Positions 38,056 through 51,264 of a stretch of DNA of 64,000 nt are shown here, piece after piece (position 1 is the first letter of the stretch; each line of letters begins with the position of its first letter). The notes under the pieces are model-generated. The model searched no databases. It saw nothing but the letters and a program-made list of their open reading frames with translations, and was not told the DNA's origin. The stretch is from the NCBI GenBank assembly GCA_021018995.1, contig CM037586.1:148098060-148162059 (forward strand), given 5' to 3'. The translations under genes were made by a program, and so were the position numbers. The DNA comes from Chloranthus sessilifolius (Eukaryota; Streptophyta; Magnoliopsida; Chloranthales; Chloranthaceae).

Positions 38056-39130
38056 AATTGTCTCTGATAACTTACTATATTATGATTGCAAGGTCTCTTG
38101 AGTTGACTGCTGCTTTCGTATCATGCTCATATAAGGTCTTGTGTACTTGGCCCGAGTCTTGGAGGCACCAAAACCCATTCCCTTCACCCGACCTCTTGAA
38201 TCAGGACCAAGTATCTATATAAATAAAATCATTAGTATGTATAGAACAATTTCCAGTAAAATAATTTAGATATTCAATGAAGGTAAAAAAACTCACAGTG
38301 GCAATAGTGTCATGGTCTAAATCTTTCTCAGCAGATTCAGGATTTGAAGCATGTAAGGCCTTTACTGTAATCTACAAGAAAAATGCAAAATAGTGAAGAT
38401 ATATTTAGAGATTAATCCAAATGATATTATTCTTACCACATGCGGGTCCAAAGAGATGCTATCTTTTCCTGAATGGGTAGTCAGCCACAAAGTTGTCCTA
38501 TTAGGACTCTTCCTAGTTTTCTCCCTTTGCTCATAAAGGATCAACAACATTGATGAGAGATTGTTTAGTGAATAATGAAATATTGTTATTATAAATAATA
38601 ATTCACATACCAATTCTTTGGCAACTCTGACTTGCTCCTTTCTGCCTGTGGGGTGAATACTTTTCATCTTTTTCCTACTCTGACTATCGAATGAACTCTT
38701 TGATTGGTATTCGGGTGAGAAAAAGTAAGTCATAAGCCAGTTTCAATCTTCCTCTCTAACACCCGGTGGCGTATTAGCTTTTCTCTCTGTGTCATTACTA
38801 TATGTTTTATAGTGGTTGGTGTATAGTGTGCTCTTCCACTTTTTTCATAAGTCGCCCACCTTAGACATGAACCATTCTTTCCTCTCTTCCGGAGTAATAT
38901 ATTTAAGCTGGGAACAAAATCATTTAGTTAGTAGTAGTTGAATATTTACTTTAATTGAAAAATTAACGGGGCATAAGTGCTTCAAATATACTCACAGCGA
39001 CAACATTCTAAACCTTCTCTTTAACCTCCAAGGCCACTTCTTTCCACTTTTTTATAGTTGGAGAAACGTACATCCTCATACTACGACCAATGCATGAGGC
39101 CATTTGCGCTACATGGGGCCCTATGGGGCC
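38056..39130 (-). pseudogene. CACTA second gene, 5' and middle part (Ptta/En/Spm, PF03004-like)
   Basis: Minus-strand exon pieces: RMYVSPTIKKWKEVALEVKE near 39070-39000, LKYITPEERKEWFMSKVGDL near 38910-38860, a KEQVRVAKELV segment near 38660-38620, and ILGPDSRGRVKGMGFGASKT near 38215-38150. The last is a hallmark of plant Ptta/En/Spm proteins (G-x-GRVRG-x-G-x-G). Introns separate the pieces. The gene lies downstream of the transposase, as in other CACTA elements, and is cut by element C. Frame interruptions are present, so it is decayed. Confidence 0.6.
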
Positions 39131-39446
39131 AGAACTATTGAAACTTACCCCAATAGGGACCATATATCACTGTCATATATAATTTCACCAATCAAGATAG
39201 TCATATGAATATAAAATATAAAGTATTAATAAAGACAACAATTAAACAATCAATATAAAAATAATCACTTTAAATTATAATTTAGAAAAAATTAATCATT
39301 GCACACTGATCAAGCAATCAATAACAAGTTCTTTGATGTCTATGTCACTCAAACTTATAATGATAAATGGGGAACAAAGTTAACAATGAAGATAAACAAT
39401 ACTATTTTATGGCAATAAAATTAATCTTTACATATTGATCAAGCAT

Positions 39447-40291
39447 TCATCCTTGCACATCTTCTATGTTATCGTCTTGTATGGGTGAGAGAATTTCATT
39501 CATTCTTATTTGGAAGACTAATGGGTCCTCATAGGCATCTGCATCCCTATTCATCCTTTTTGGAGCATCCAAGACAACATACGATTTCTCCTCCTCGAGC
39601 TTTGTATGATCTCTACAGTAGAATACTTGTGTTGCCTGAGAAGCAAGGATAAATGGTTCATCTTCTTCTTTTGTCTTTCTCTGTAATCTATCTAAATCAA
39701 CAATTCGTAAATTTATATTTGGGTCAACTTTACATTCATTGACACTATCATCAACACGTACCCAATCCCAATAAAATACTGTTTCTTTGAAGTCATAGTA
39801 ATCAAACTCAATAATTTGTTGGATTATACCGTAGTACATGACATCCTCAACCACGGGGTTCGTGTCCCTAGGGCCTGACACACGTGTAGTTAAAGCCTTC
39901 AAGGAGACCCCCGCTATTTTGTGTCGTCATATTCTTTTCCAACTCGACTATATGAAATTCATATCCATTTACAAAATATGCATTATATGAAATTGTTGTA
40001 AACTTTGGGCCATCAACAAGTCTTTTCAAGGTAAAATTTTCTACGATTTGTAATTGTTGCTTAAGCCACGGAATGTATTTCATAATCATATCTCTACACA
40101 GATTACTTCTATCCTAAGTAGTAGGTATGCGGCTTTATCGGTATGACTGGTACTTCCTGCACGTGAAAAAAATCATGATTGTGAATGTGAACTAACCTAA
40201 CTCACAGACTAATTATATAAATAATTGAAATCTTACTTTTCCCACTCGGCATTGCCTGCAAACTAGCTCAATTCTTGTTGATACTTTACAT
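39447..40291 (-). pseudogene. CACTA transposase (TNP2/TNPD-like), C-terminal DUF4216 part
   Basis: Two frames: 40089-39868 (YNAYFVNGYEFHIVELEKN, then TTQNSGG) and 39902-39447 (YYGIIQQIIEFDYYDFKETV, then DEPFILASQATQVFYCRD). Together they show the DUF4216 layout typical of the end of plant CACTA transposases. A frame change separates them near 39890. The tail is acidic. The preceding exon is cut off by solo LTR E at 40291. Confidence 0.75.
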
Positions 40292-42387
40292 TGTGATGAC
40301 CTGACTTTTCTAATCCCTAAGGTATAGGAAAGGCCGGTTCATCAACTTATTGATTTCTCAATAAGTCATAACAAACAGAAGCCGGCAGTATAACATAAAT
40401 CTAAAATAGAGGCAAGGCATATCGTAAGCAAAGACAAAATCTTAAATCAAAATAATATATATATATATATCACCCTGAGGAACCAGGAAGAACCACCGGT
40501 GATGGCCACTCCAAAACACCTAAAATAATGGTTCCTAATGATGGTTCCTTGAGTGATATCAAAAAGACAAAACAACGGCCTTCGGCCCATAATTCAGAAT
40601 AATTCTAACCAAAATACCAAGAAAGGACAAATAAAAATCAGGGAAAGAACTCCTCAGCAGGTGTCTCCAGTTCCTCCTCAGGAACGAAATCGGGGTCCTT
40701 TAGATCTAGATCATCCGATCCTAAATCAGCCTCAGCACCTGTGACATACAGTCGGGGTGAGCTAACATCGAAGGTCAATAGAGGAAACTTAACCATTTAC
40801 ATTTTATCATAAGCAAAGGTTTTTCAAAGACAAAATCAGATCAATATGGTTTTCCAAAGATGCATTAATGTCTACTATTCCAGTTCTAAAATAGTAAGCC
40901 AAAAGATGATTCAATGGTCTGATGTTTTCAAATTTCAGAATTTATCATGCTTCTTGTCTTAAAATTATAATTTAAGCATAATCTCTCAAATTACATACTA
41001 GCATGAGAGCGAAAAAAGTCACCGATGGGAAACCCTGCTGACCATTGTCGTCCATGAACCCTTTTTCTGAAGTGTAACAAACCCCTACGCTATGAGGGAA
41101 ACTTGCGCCAAAAAGAATTACCGTAAACACGGTTGGTAGAATCTAGGGTTTCGTTCGTATGTGCCTCAAATCAAATGCAAGTGCTAAACATATCAAAGTT
41201 TGTATACTACATACATTTATTGATTCTCGGAGTTCTGATTTGAAGATCCAAGTTCAAAGTTTCGGAGTCCTGAGTCCTTAGTCATATCAAAGTTTCAATG
41301 TTTTGATTTGTGTCATATTTCAGAGTTCTTATACATGTTGTGTTGTTAAAAATAATTCCATAATTTATGCTTAATACAAAACAACCTATACTTATAATCG
41401 AATGCAAATTAGGTTTAGGTTCCCCTACCTCAACAAAGACGGTTCAAAACAAGCAAAGCAGTCCTCACAAAGGACTCTTTATTTCAAACCTACAATGATT
41501 AACACTCCCAGTGTTAATATTGGTAAAAAAAAGTCAAACCCGAAAGCTTGCCAAGAAAATTTCTGACAAAATTTCAAAGGCCTGAAACAGGGCAAAATTC
41601 GACCCTCGAATTTCAAAAAAAATGCATCAGGCTTTAAAATCTCAATTTCGACCCTCAGTTTTTAATTCGATGGACGAATTCAAATTCAACCCTCGAATTT
41701 CTCCAGGTCTGTGGTTGTTAATTTTTGGATCTTCGGACCCTTTAAAGCTACTCTAAACAAAACATAAATTTAATTAACGCATGAAGGTTTAAAAGCCTAC
41801 CTCTTGATGTTTACTCCATCGATCCCGTTGCACCAAAATCAAGCACCGGATCTAAACTTCGAGGTTTTAATAGGCCAGAGTCTCCCAATCAGTCCACTTA
41901 AACCTTGCTTCACATGCACAGGTCTGATCCACACAGAATTATCCTCTCCCCTATCCTTCTCTTTCAATAGTTCAAACCGATCATAAATTTAATACTAAGC
42001 TTATCAACGGTTAGGATGGGGAGAGGAATTTATTATCATACAAGATTTGAGACTAAGGGTAAGGAGCAAGGTTGCAACGCTTCAAATTCCAGTTTCAAAT
42101 GAGAGAGAGAGAGAAGTAAAACTTCTCCTCCAAACCTCTCTTTATAAGCTAAAATCTCCTCACCAAAATATCAAGATATTTTACCCAAAAATTCTATCCA
42201 CATAAATTGCATTTATTCACGGTGTTAAACGCAAACATGACATTTAATGTATATGCTAACCAAGCTATGACTTCCACAAGTCCAAAGCCAAAATCTTTTG
42301 GCCATTATTCTCATCAAACACTTAGCTAACCAAAAACTTAGAAATATCCCGTAAATGAAAATAGGCTAAAATATCAGGGATATTACA
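40292..42387 (-). repeat. Solo LTR E, family B
   Basis: TGTGATGACCTGACTTTTC to TATTACA, clearly related along its whole length to both LTRs of element B but more diverged from them than they are from each other. No internal region or second LTR adjoins. The flanks read ACAT (left) and ACATT (right), an approximate target duplication. Formed by LTR-LTR recombination (standard mechanism). Carries TCGA-type units at about 41596-41705 and the acidic frame at 40638-40796. Confidence 0.85.
40638..40796 (-). other. LTR-encoded acidic reading frame (solo LTR E)
   Basis: A 52-codon frame open from an ATG to the stop: FPLLTFDVSSPRLYVTG, an acidic linker, then DFVPEEELETPAEEFFP-stop. Kept open in a diverged, old copy. 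Confidence 0.5.
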
Positions 42388-43312
42388 ACATTAGCAAGGA
42401 AATATTGCTTTTCTTTTTTATCTGTAGGATAGCCGCATTCACTCTGATCATCCAAACTCCCTCGGTTATAACTTCCATTACTATCGTCGGGGATGAAGTT
42501 CATTGAGTATGTCATTACTTCATCCATTAGGTAGCACTCTGTAATAGATCCCTCTGAATACGTTTGATTCACTACTTATCGTTTATACGTTTTCATCATC
42601 CTGATACATTTGTTATTAATTAGAATCACTATCAAGAAAGTTAAACTAAAAATAAACATATGTTTGAATGGTTTATTTACCTTTCAAAAAGATACATCCA
42701 TCTATATCTAACAGGTTCACAAATTTGAGCCTCCTCCACCAAGTGCACAACAAGATGTATCATAGATACAAAAAAAGAAGGCGGGAAGTATATCTCAAAT
42801 ACGAATAGTGTTTCGACTATGCTTTCTTTCATCTTCAATAGTTCTGCACGGTTTATGACCTTCGAACATAACACATTGAAGGATATTGACAAATTTTGAA
42901 TAGCGGCACGCAATGCCTTTTGATCTGGCTTTTTAAAAGCATGCATTAGTAAAACGAGTAGGAGTTGTTGCATGTGGATGTGATAGTCGTGTGACTTGAG
43001 ATTTTTTATTTTCCCATCCTTTTAATTCACATTATGTTTCCAATTACCGCTATACCCGATAGGAACTTTTAAATGATATAAAGTTTCATAAACTATTTTT
43101 TTCTCTGTTGGGGAAAGAGTGTACGAATCTTGAGGACATGTGATCTTGTCATTCCTAACTTCAGGCCATAATTTTTTCCAACGACCAGTGAATCTCATAT
43201 AAGTCTTGACGAGCTGCAAGTCCATCCTTAGTCTTACCCTTTATGTTCGTAATTATTGCAATGCGAGTTTTTGTCACATTTTATTCGATGTGCATCACAT
43301 CTAGATTATGGC
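42388..43312 (-). pseudogene. CACTA transposase, middle part (end of Transposase_21 and DUF4218)
   Basis: Minus strand: HNLDVMHIE at about 43310-43285 right at the element D border, YMRFTGRWKKLWPEV and LKVPIGYSGNWKHNVN at 43190-43022, then DUF4218 at 42973-42677 (HMQQLLLVLLMHAF, PPSFFVSMIHLVVHLVEEAQ, VRYRWMYLFER). The last piece at 42572-42430 is SEGSITECYLMDEVMTYSM. Internal stops are present near the border with D. Introns separate the last pieces. Confidence 0.75.
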
Positions 43313-45696
43313 TGTAAAGACCCGTATTTTGAACCCGAGTTAGACTGACCCTGTGTGTGTATTCGGCTCGGCAACCGATGTCACCATTTGTTTTGGATTT
43401 TTATCTAGATGTGATTGTGCGGACAGATTTTAATTTAGAGCCCATTTGGACCCTCGTGCGAAAGTTGTGCACCGACCTCGGTGTAGCCGCTTAACACCGG
43501 ACTTGAGTTTTAAAATTAGAAGTGTATAATACATAAGATGTGTGTGTGTGTTTTACTTTGTAAGCAATCCTATTATAAGAATGAATTGCATTCTCGTATT
43601 TTACTAGGTTTTGTTAAGAGAGGATAGTTACCCAACCGTGTGAAACTCCGTCTTCTCTCTTCTTCAATCATCGTAGGAGATCGGTTTAGAAAACCTCCTT
43701 CTCTAGAACCCTCTTTGTTGAAAACACTTAAACCTTAGAAAGAACTTGAATCAACCTTGGATTCGTAGTTGGCAATTGGGAGGGGTTGAGATCATTGGGG
43801 GCGTGTTGGAGTTGTCTCTGTGAACTCGTGGAATCGATCGCGGCGCGAATCGTTGAGGAAACCCGTCGGTTTCGTTCCGAAGCTCCATTCGCGTGACTCA
43901 TTTCTAATCTAGGAATCCTTAGATTAAAGGTACATTTTAATTAAAATTTTTGATTAAATTATTAGATTAGCCATGGGTTTTGCTTTGGGATGTATGGGTT
44001 TCGATTCGGGTGAAAACCAGCAAAATCGCATCGATGTAGCTCGCTCGAGCGAGCTATTATCATCGGTCGAGCGAGGTATCACCGAACTCCGACATTACCT
44101 TAGTATTTTAGTCATAACATTTTATCCCGAACTTCGATTGAGACGATTCATTTTGCGTTGGAAAGCTAATAGAAACATATACAACTTTCATGTTTTGACC
44201 AACTCATGGATCAATCGTCTTGATGGTCAAAAATATATGAGAATGTTACGTCAAATCGCTCGAGCGAGCTATTATCATCGCTCGAGCGAGGTATTGTTGA
44301 ACTTCGACATTGCCTTGGTATTTTAGTCATAACCTTTTGTCCTGAACTCCGATTGAGACGATTCTTTTTACGTTGGAAAGCTAATAGAAATATCTACAGC
44401 TTTTATGTTTTGACCAACTCATGGATTAATCGTCTTGATAGTCAAAAATATATGAGAATGTTACGTCAAATTCTAGGATTGGCGCAACTTGCCTGTTTTG
44501 ACTTGTTTTTGAGGAAACGCTTAAATAGGTCTATATTATTAGTAATTAGAGTTTATCTTAATGCATGAACGTATATTGTGATGTAGATTGAGGGCGAGAG
44601 GCCATCAATAGGACTTTGCTTGACTTCGCATAACTCCGAGTTTTGGTAGGAGAATCTCATCTTTCTGATATTTTATTTTAATTGCATGGATATTTTGAAT
44701 TAAAATCTTTGAACTTGCATATGCCATTTAAATCACATCGTAAATTGAAATTGATATGAATGATGAAAATCTAAATCTACACGAATCTCAAACTAATCTA
44801 CTTAAGCTCAAAATCAAATCAAGAACGAACTATGTATAAGAGACTTGCATCTGATTTATATTAGTATCTGCATTTGTTTTATGATTGACCTGAACGACCC
44901 CTCTAAAATTCTTGAACAATTTCCTGGCACAAGTTTCCCTCATTACGTAGAGGCTTGTTGCATCCTGAAAAAGGGTTCATGAATGACGATGGTAGGTAGA
45001 GGTTCCCATCGGCTATATTCCTGCTCTCGAGATATAGTTTACTCGGGAGGTATTTTAAGTTGAGGATTAAGTCATGAATTACTGAACTTTGCATATAGAA
45101 GTTAGAGAAACTAAGACCTTTGAAACACTTGCATACATTCTTCACATTTAGAAATAAATCTTACATATGATTTCTGCACCTAAATTCAGTTTATTATCTG
45201 CGTATATGTTTGACAAGCTATATTCCGATATTTGTTTTGAAACCATATTAGTTAAAGTAAAATGCCGTAGATGTCTTTCTTCTACTGAGCTTTGTTGGTT
45301 AGCTCACTCCGACTATACGTCATAGGTTCGTGTATTGACGGTGCTATTCGAAATGTGAGATGATCCGAGGAAGAGCTTGAGGTTCCTCTGAGGAGTTTTT
45401 CGATATAGAACTTCTTGATTTTCTTATTTGTGGTGAGAGTTAGAGTTGAATTTGTGGGCCCATTTTAGTTGGATATCATAGTTTTATACTTGGACGTTGA
45501 TTTACATTATGAGCCATGTTTCGATGATGGTTGGCCATCATCGGTGGTTCTTACTTTTAATTGCTTTCGCATTTATTTTAGCTATGGATATTTATTATTG
45601 CGCTTTACTCGATATGTGCCTGTTTGTCCTATCGTTTATTCGATAGGTTGGCGAACCGGCCTTTTCTATACGAGGATTGGAAAAGTCGGGTCGTTA
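43313..45696 (+). repeat. 5' LTR of element D
   Basis: Starts TGTAAAGACCCG. Contains GCTCGCTCGAGCGAGC-type palindromes at about 44040-44070 and 44257-44290 within a near-repeated block, the shared GGTTCATGAATGACGATGG block (about 44975-45020), a GAGCTTTGTTGGTTAGCTC hairpin (about 45287), and an inverted GATGATGG/CCATCATC pair (about 45523-45541). The right edge is blurred by differences from the other LTR. Confidence 0.85.
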
Positions 45697-45699
45697 AAT

Positions 45700-45714
45700 G
45701 TTAGTATCGAGCTA
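45700..45714 (+). other. Degenerate primer binding site of element D
   Basis: Matches most of the tRNA-Met type site TGGTATCAGAGC found in B and C, at the expected place after the 5' LTR. Confidence 0.5.
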
Positions 45715-45856
45715 TGGTTTTTTAGATTCTATAAGGACCCATGAGAACCAACCGTGACCCGATACAGATTACAGTCATGTCGTTAGGTCCGAATCACTAA
45801 TCTTGTTTGTGATTGTCTTTACAATCAATGTTGACCGATGTTGTGGTGTTCACAAT

Positions 45857-47105
45857 GATGACAGATCGGTAGCCCCAAGATTTAGAGGCGGGGTATGCCT
45901 TTAGAGGACATTCTGAAGGTGTCGGTACATCAAGGGAGTTGCCTTCGCATCCGGTTCTAATGATCCCTATAGGAGCCGGAGTTGATAGAGGTCAGGTGAA
46001 AGAATGGAACAAGTGTTGGAAAGTCCGGCCACCAACATTGCTCAAAGACGCATCTATGGCTCGATGCTTTAATCGCTTGAAAAGGAGAGCTGATTTCTGG
46101 ACAACAACAACAATCATCGATTTCTTGAATTCGGGAGGATGAGACCTCCAAATTTTTCGACCGATGGAAGCTAAAGGTTGGTTGGATGAGATGGAAAAGA
46201 TCTTCGAGGTGCTTCAATGCACCGATGTCGAGAAGGTTAGACGGGCAACCTTCAAACTGGATGGACAGGCTGGACCATGGTGGAAGTCCGTGGCTGAACA
46301 GAGCGGAGTTTCCCAATACTCCTTGGACATGGGCTGAGTTTATCGAGGCGTTTAACGATCAGTACTTTCCCAAGATCGTTAGGCATCAGATGGAAGTTCA
46401 GTTCATCGAGCTGAAGCAGGGGACAATGTCAGTGCGTGAGTATGGAGATGAGTTCACGCGACTTTCAAGGTTTGCACCTCAACATGTGGCCACCGATATG
46501 ATGAAGGCCGAGAAAATTTCATGGGTCTTAGGCCGAGAGTATCTGAGAGAGCGTGGCTATGTGGGAAATGGAAACATATGGAGGAGTACTGTCAACGGCC
46601 CTCATAGCAAAGGAAGAAATTCAAAAGCAGTTTTTGAGAAGCAGTCAGCCGAACAAGGACAGGGTTGTACAAGGGCAGCGAGGTACTTATGAAAATAAGA
46701 GGGCCAAGTTTACAAAGCCGCCAGTGAACCTTATTCAACCTGCATTTTCTAGACCAACATTTTCTTCTGGACCGACCCCTTATCAGAGATTGGCAGCATC
46801 ATCACCTGTGCAATCCGTACGACCAGTGGGTTCTAATGCTAGTGGAGCTTCAGTGGCACAGGGATCCTCTCGTGCACCATCTTTTGTTTCGGTCACTATG
46901 TGCCTAAGGTGCGGGAAACCACACAAGACCGAGGATTGTAGGAGGAACACTGGAGCGTGTTTTTGTGTGGCACAATCGGACACATGGTTAAGGATTGTCC
47001 TCGGGAGGACAAGGGAAGAACTAGTTCTTCTACTCGAGATCGACCGACCCTCTTTGTTCAAGGTCGAGCTTATGCCGTGATGGCTCAAGAAGTCAAACAT
47101 CGAAC
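45857..47105 (+). pseudogene. gag: gag remnant of element D
   Basis: Recognisable blocks: PWTWAEFIEAFNDQYFPKIV, SVREYGDEFTRLSRFAPQHV, then a Ser/Pro-rich linker and CLRCGKPHKTEDC before a worn zinc knuckle. Closest to the gags of B and C. Several breaks. Confidence 0.78.
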
Positions 47106-47249
47106 GACGTGATCCAAGGTATTATTGAAAGTTGAGATGTCTTCTTATTTTATGTTATATATAATTGCTTGATATTTAATAAATTTTGTTAATGAGTTAT
47201 GGATGAACACATGCTTAGAAACTTTAATTGAAACGCTTGTCTAAACTAA

Positions 47250-50200
47250 GGTACCCTTTTATGCATCGGGGGGCGATGTAAGCAAAACCAAAGCAGTGTT
47301 GATAGACCCCAGGTCTATACATTCTTTTGTTACTCCATTGTTCGCTGAGAAGTTGGGAATCATTCCCAAGGCCCTTGATTTCATCTTGGCAGTGTCAATT
47401 CCTACTGGTAACTCAGTGAGCACCGATACCATGTGCCAATCAGTGATTGTGATGATCGAAGACCACGAGGGACGATGGTGATTTGATCATTTTTGAGCAT
47501 GGAAGGGTTCGACGTGATACTAGGGATGGATTGGTTATCTACTTACCATGCGAGCGTGGATTGTCTTCAAAAGATTGTAACATTCCGCCCGCCGAAGAGA
47601 AAATCTTTTCGATTTTGTAGAGTCAAATCTTGTGTGATCTGGTTTATCTCGCCATTCGGCGGCATCATTATGATGAGGAACGGGTGTTGTGGTTATTTGG
47701 CCTACTTGCAAGATCATAAGGAGGAGAAGAAAAATATTACAGATATTACGATTGCTTGCGAGTATTCAGATGTTTTTCCTGAAGATCTACCGGGATTACC
47801 ACCTGACAGGGAGATTGAGTTTGCAATTGAGTTAGCGTCGGGTAGTGAACCAGTATCAAAAGCTCCGTATCGAATGGCGCCTGCAGAATTGAAAGAGTTG
47901 AAGGAGCAGCTTCAGGAACTGCTAGATAAGGGCTTTATCAGACCGAGTGTGTCACCCTGGGGAGCACCGATTCTATTTGTAAAGAAGAAAGACGGTTCAA
48001 TGCGACTTTGCATCGATTACCGCCAGCTAAATAAGTTGACAATTAAGAACCGTTATCCACTTCTAAGAATTGATAATCTGTTCGATCAGTTACAAGGAGC
48101 AAGGTTCTTCTCGAAGATCGACTTGAGGTCAGGCTACCATCAGTTGAAAGTTAAGTCTGTAGACATTCAGAAGACAGCGTTCAGAACCCGATATGGGCAC
48201 TACGAGTTCTTGGTCATGCCATTTGGGTTGACAAACACACCCGCGTCATTTATGGACTTGATGAACCGGATATTCAAGTCACATTTGGACAAGTCTGTAG
48301 TAGTTTTTGTAGATGACATCCTCATCTATTCAAAGACGCGAGAAGAACATGAGCAACATCTGTGAGTGGCTCTACAAACCCTTAGAGACCATCAGTTATA
48401 TGCAAAACTTAGTAAGTGTGAGTTTTGGCTTTAGCAGGTCAGTTTCCTAGGCCATGTTATCTCTGAGACCGATATTACAGTTGACCCAGCCAAGATTGAG
48501 TCAGTGATGAATTGGGAACAGCCAAAGACCGTTACGGAGGTTCGTAGTTTCCTCGGTTTGGCAGGATACTCTGTAAGGTTTGTGGAGGGCTTCTCCAAGA
48601 TATCAGGTCCTCTTACACAACTTACGAAGAAGAATACTAAATTTGATTGGACAGAGCAGTGTGAGCAAAGTTTTTAGGAACTCAAGAAACGATTGACTAC
48701 TGCGCCAGTACTTGCTATACCATCAGGCAAGGGAGGCTTTGCAGTATACAGTGATGCATCATATGGGGGTTTAGGCTGTGTGCTTAACCAGAATGAGAGA
48801 GTCATTGCTTATGGGTCTAGACAGCTAAAAGACCATGAGAAGAATTACCCGACGCATGATCTTGAGTTGGCAGCAGTGATTTTTGCTCTGAAGATCTGGA
48901 GGCATTACCTTTATGGGGAGACCTTCGATATATTTACCAATCATAAGAGTCTCAAGTATCTCTTCTCACAAAAGGAGTTGAATATGAGACAGTGTCGATG
49001 GATGGAGTTCTTGAAAGATTATGATTGTACCATCCAGTACCACCCCGGGAAAACAAAGCGTGAGTGGCGGTGCGTTAAGTCGAAAGTTCTCGCTCGGTTA
49101 TCACATCTCACCAAGGGTGCGGCGATGGCATCTATTGGAAGATATGGCTCTAAGTAGCATGAGATTTGGCGTAAAAGGTTCAGTGCATTAATGGCTACGG
49201 TGATTCGCTCCACCCTCTATGAGAACATTCAGACTTGAGATGACGGATGATGAACTTATGGCTATCGACGGGATGTGATTGGGGAAGCAAAATAGATTTT
49301 TCTATCAAAGATGATGGCACTTTGTTGTTTAGAAACCGGGTATGCGAATAACAACTAGTCTTGAGCTTGGGACACTATTTTGGAAGAGGCTCATAAGTCT
49401 ATGTACGCTATTCACCCTGGCAGTACCAAGATGTACCAGGACTTAAAGAAAAGCTTCTGGTGGAGAGGTTTAAAGAAAGATGTCGTTGTGTATGTCTCGA
49501 GATGTCTTGTGTGTCAGCAAGTAAAGGTGGATCATCGAAATCCGGCGGAATTTGTTGCAACCACTACCGATACACAGTGAAAATGGGAGGCCATTTCTAT
49601 GGACTTTATTTTGGGATTGCCAAGAACATTAAGAAAATACAATGCCATCTGGGTCATTGTGGATCGATTGACTAAGTCCGGACACTTCCTTATAATACGT
49701 TGTATACCGCCAATAAGCTCGCAGAATTATACATCAAGGAGATAGTTAGGCTGCATGGTATACCGGTCAGTATCGTATCCAATAGAGACCCGATGTACAC
49801 ATCTCAGTTTGTAGCGATTTCAAGAAGGAATGGGCTTTAGGCTCGATTATAGTACTGACATTCCATCCTCGACCGATGGGCGGTGAGAGGGTGAATCATT
49901 ATAGAAGATATGTTACGTGCTTGCATGTTGGATTTTCGAGGGTCATGGGACCAACATTTCATCACCGATCGAGTTACGCTACAATAGCATTACGAGGCTA
50001 GCATCGGCATGGCACCCTCTGAAGCTTTGTATGGACGGACGGTGCAGTCTCCGCTTAATTGGGAAGAAGTGGGTGAGAAACTCATTTTAGGTCCGAGATC
50101 GTGGAGAATACAACCAGACAGTTCGTTAATCGTGAGAGACTACGCATTGCTCAAAGTCGTCGAAGAGCTCGATCCGAAAAGAAACCATGTTGAGTTTAAG

Positions 50201-50614
50201 GTGGAGATAACGTATTTGTCAAAATCTCTCCTACAAAAGGCGTGATGCATTTTGGGAAGCGTGGGAAAAATGCGCTATGTTGGACCTTTCGAGGTATTGG
50301 GCCGAGTCGGCGAGGTTGCCTATCCAGTAGCCTTGCCACCGCAGCTATCGGAAATGCACAACGTGTTTCATGTGTCCATGTTACGAAAATATGTTAAGGA
50401 CCCGACTCACGTATTGGACTACCAGCCCATTGAGCTCCAAGAAGACCTATCCTTGGTTGACGAACCGATACGAATCTTGGATCGTAAAGAATAAATCTTA
50501 CGGACAAAGAGCATTCCCTTAGTACTCGTGAAGTAGCGGAACCATTCTTCAGAGGAAGCCACATAGGAGCGTGAAGCGGAGATTCGCGAGCAATTTCCAC
50601 AACTTTTCGAGTGA
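47250..50614 (+). pseudogene. pol: pol remnant of element D (PR-RT-RH-INT-chromodomain)
   Basis: Protease near 47300 and the [20 protein letters not shown] block near 47510. RT at about 47880-48365 ([30 protein letters not shown]), RNase H at about 48690-49030 ([13 protein letters not shown]), integrase at about 49380-50100, and a chromodomain end near 50510-50614. RT and RNase H are well kept; the integrase is heavily broken. Confidence 0.85.
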
Positions 50615-51264
50615 AGGTATATTGTAAACTATAGTTATGTAAGAAAACCATACGTACCTTTAAATCTTTGAATATGCTTCTTTAAAAAAAAAAAAAAAAA
50701 AAAAAAAAGAGAATTTCTTCAAAATCTTCAATGTTAAATTGGTTCATAACATCGATGCTTTACATATATGTCTGTAACGATCACACAATAAAATCTTAAA
50801 TATCATATTTATTCATTCTCGGTTAGAACCGCATGTCTGTTGGAACCCGTGTCATCAGTTAGAACATGTTACCAGGCATGTGATCATGCTTTTGAATAAG
50901 TATTCGATTCTGACATCTGAAATTTTTGCTCAAATAATTACCAAAAGGGTGAGGTAGGTGTGTGTGCTAGTTTTGTGTCATGGTGAAGTATGTTTCCAGG
51001 CACGTGACACTTGGGAAGGTATGCATCCATGTACGGATGCAATCCTCTATGGCAGTATGAGATGCCACACGCAGTACATCCAGGTTACTACGGATCCCGA
51101 CCCTTGAAAGCGTGCGTAGTGAAGCCTACTGCATCGCGACCAAAGTTCTTTGACTTTAGACTGTTTCAATTTTGCTTTATACTGGTGTTAGGATAAGGAC
51201 TTACCGCAGTTCGGTTTAGCTATCCGTACATTTTCCAGGACGAAAATTCCTAAGGAGGGTAGAA
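50615..51264 (+). other. 3' untranslated part and polypurine tract of element D
   Basis: A 25-base A-run at about 50684-50708. About 50975-51150 matches the pre-LTR block of element B (11500-11670), including GCATCC/GGATGC arms and GTACATCCAGGTTACTA. The tract CTAAGGAGGGTAGAA (51250-51264) abuts the LTR. No extra ORF. Confidence 0.65.

Noticed and set aside
43973-44568. Frames in the D LTR (FILRWKANRNIYNFHVLTNS) repeated twice and in both LTRs
   Set aside because: Produced by a near-duplicate block within the LTR; no relation to the shared acidic frame and no family match. Kept only as a repeat.
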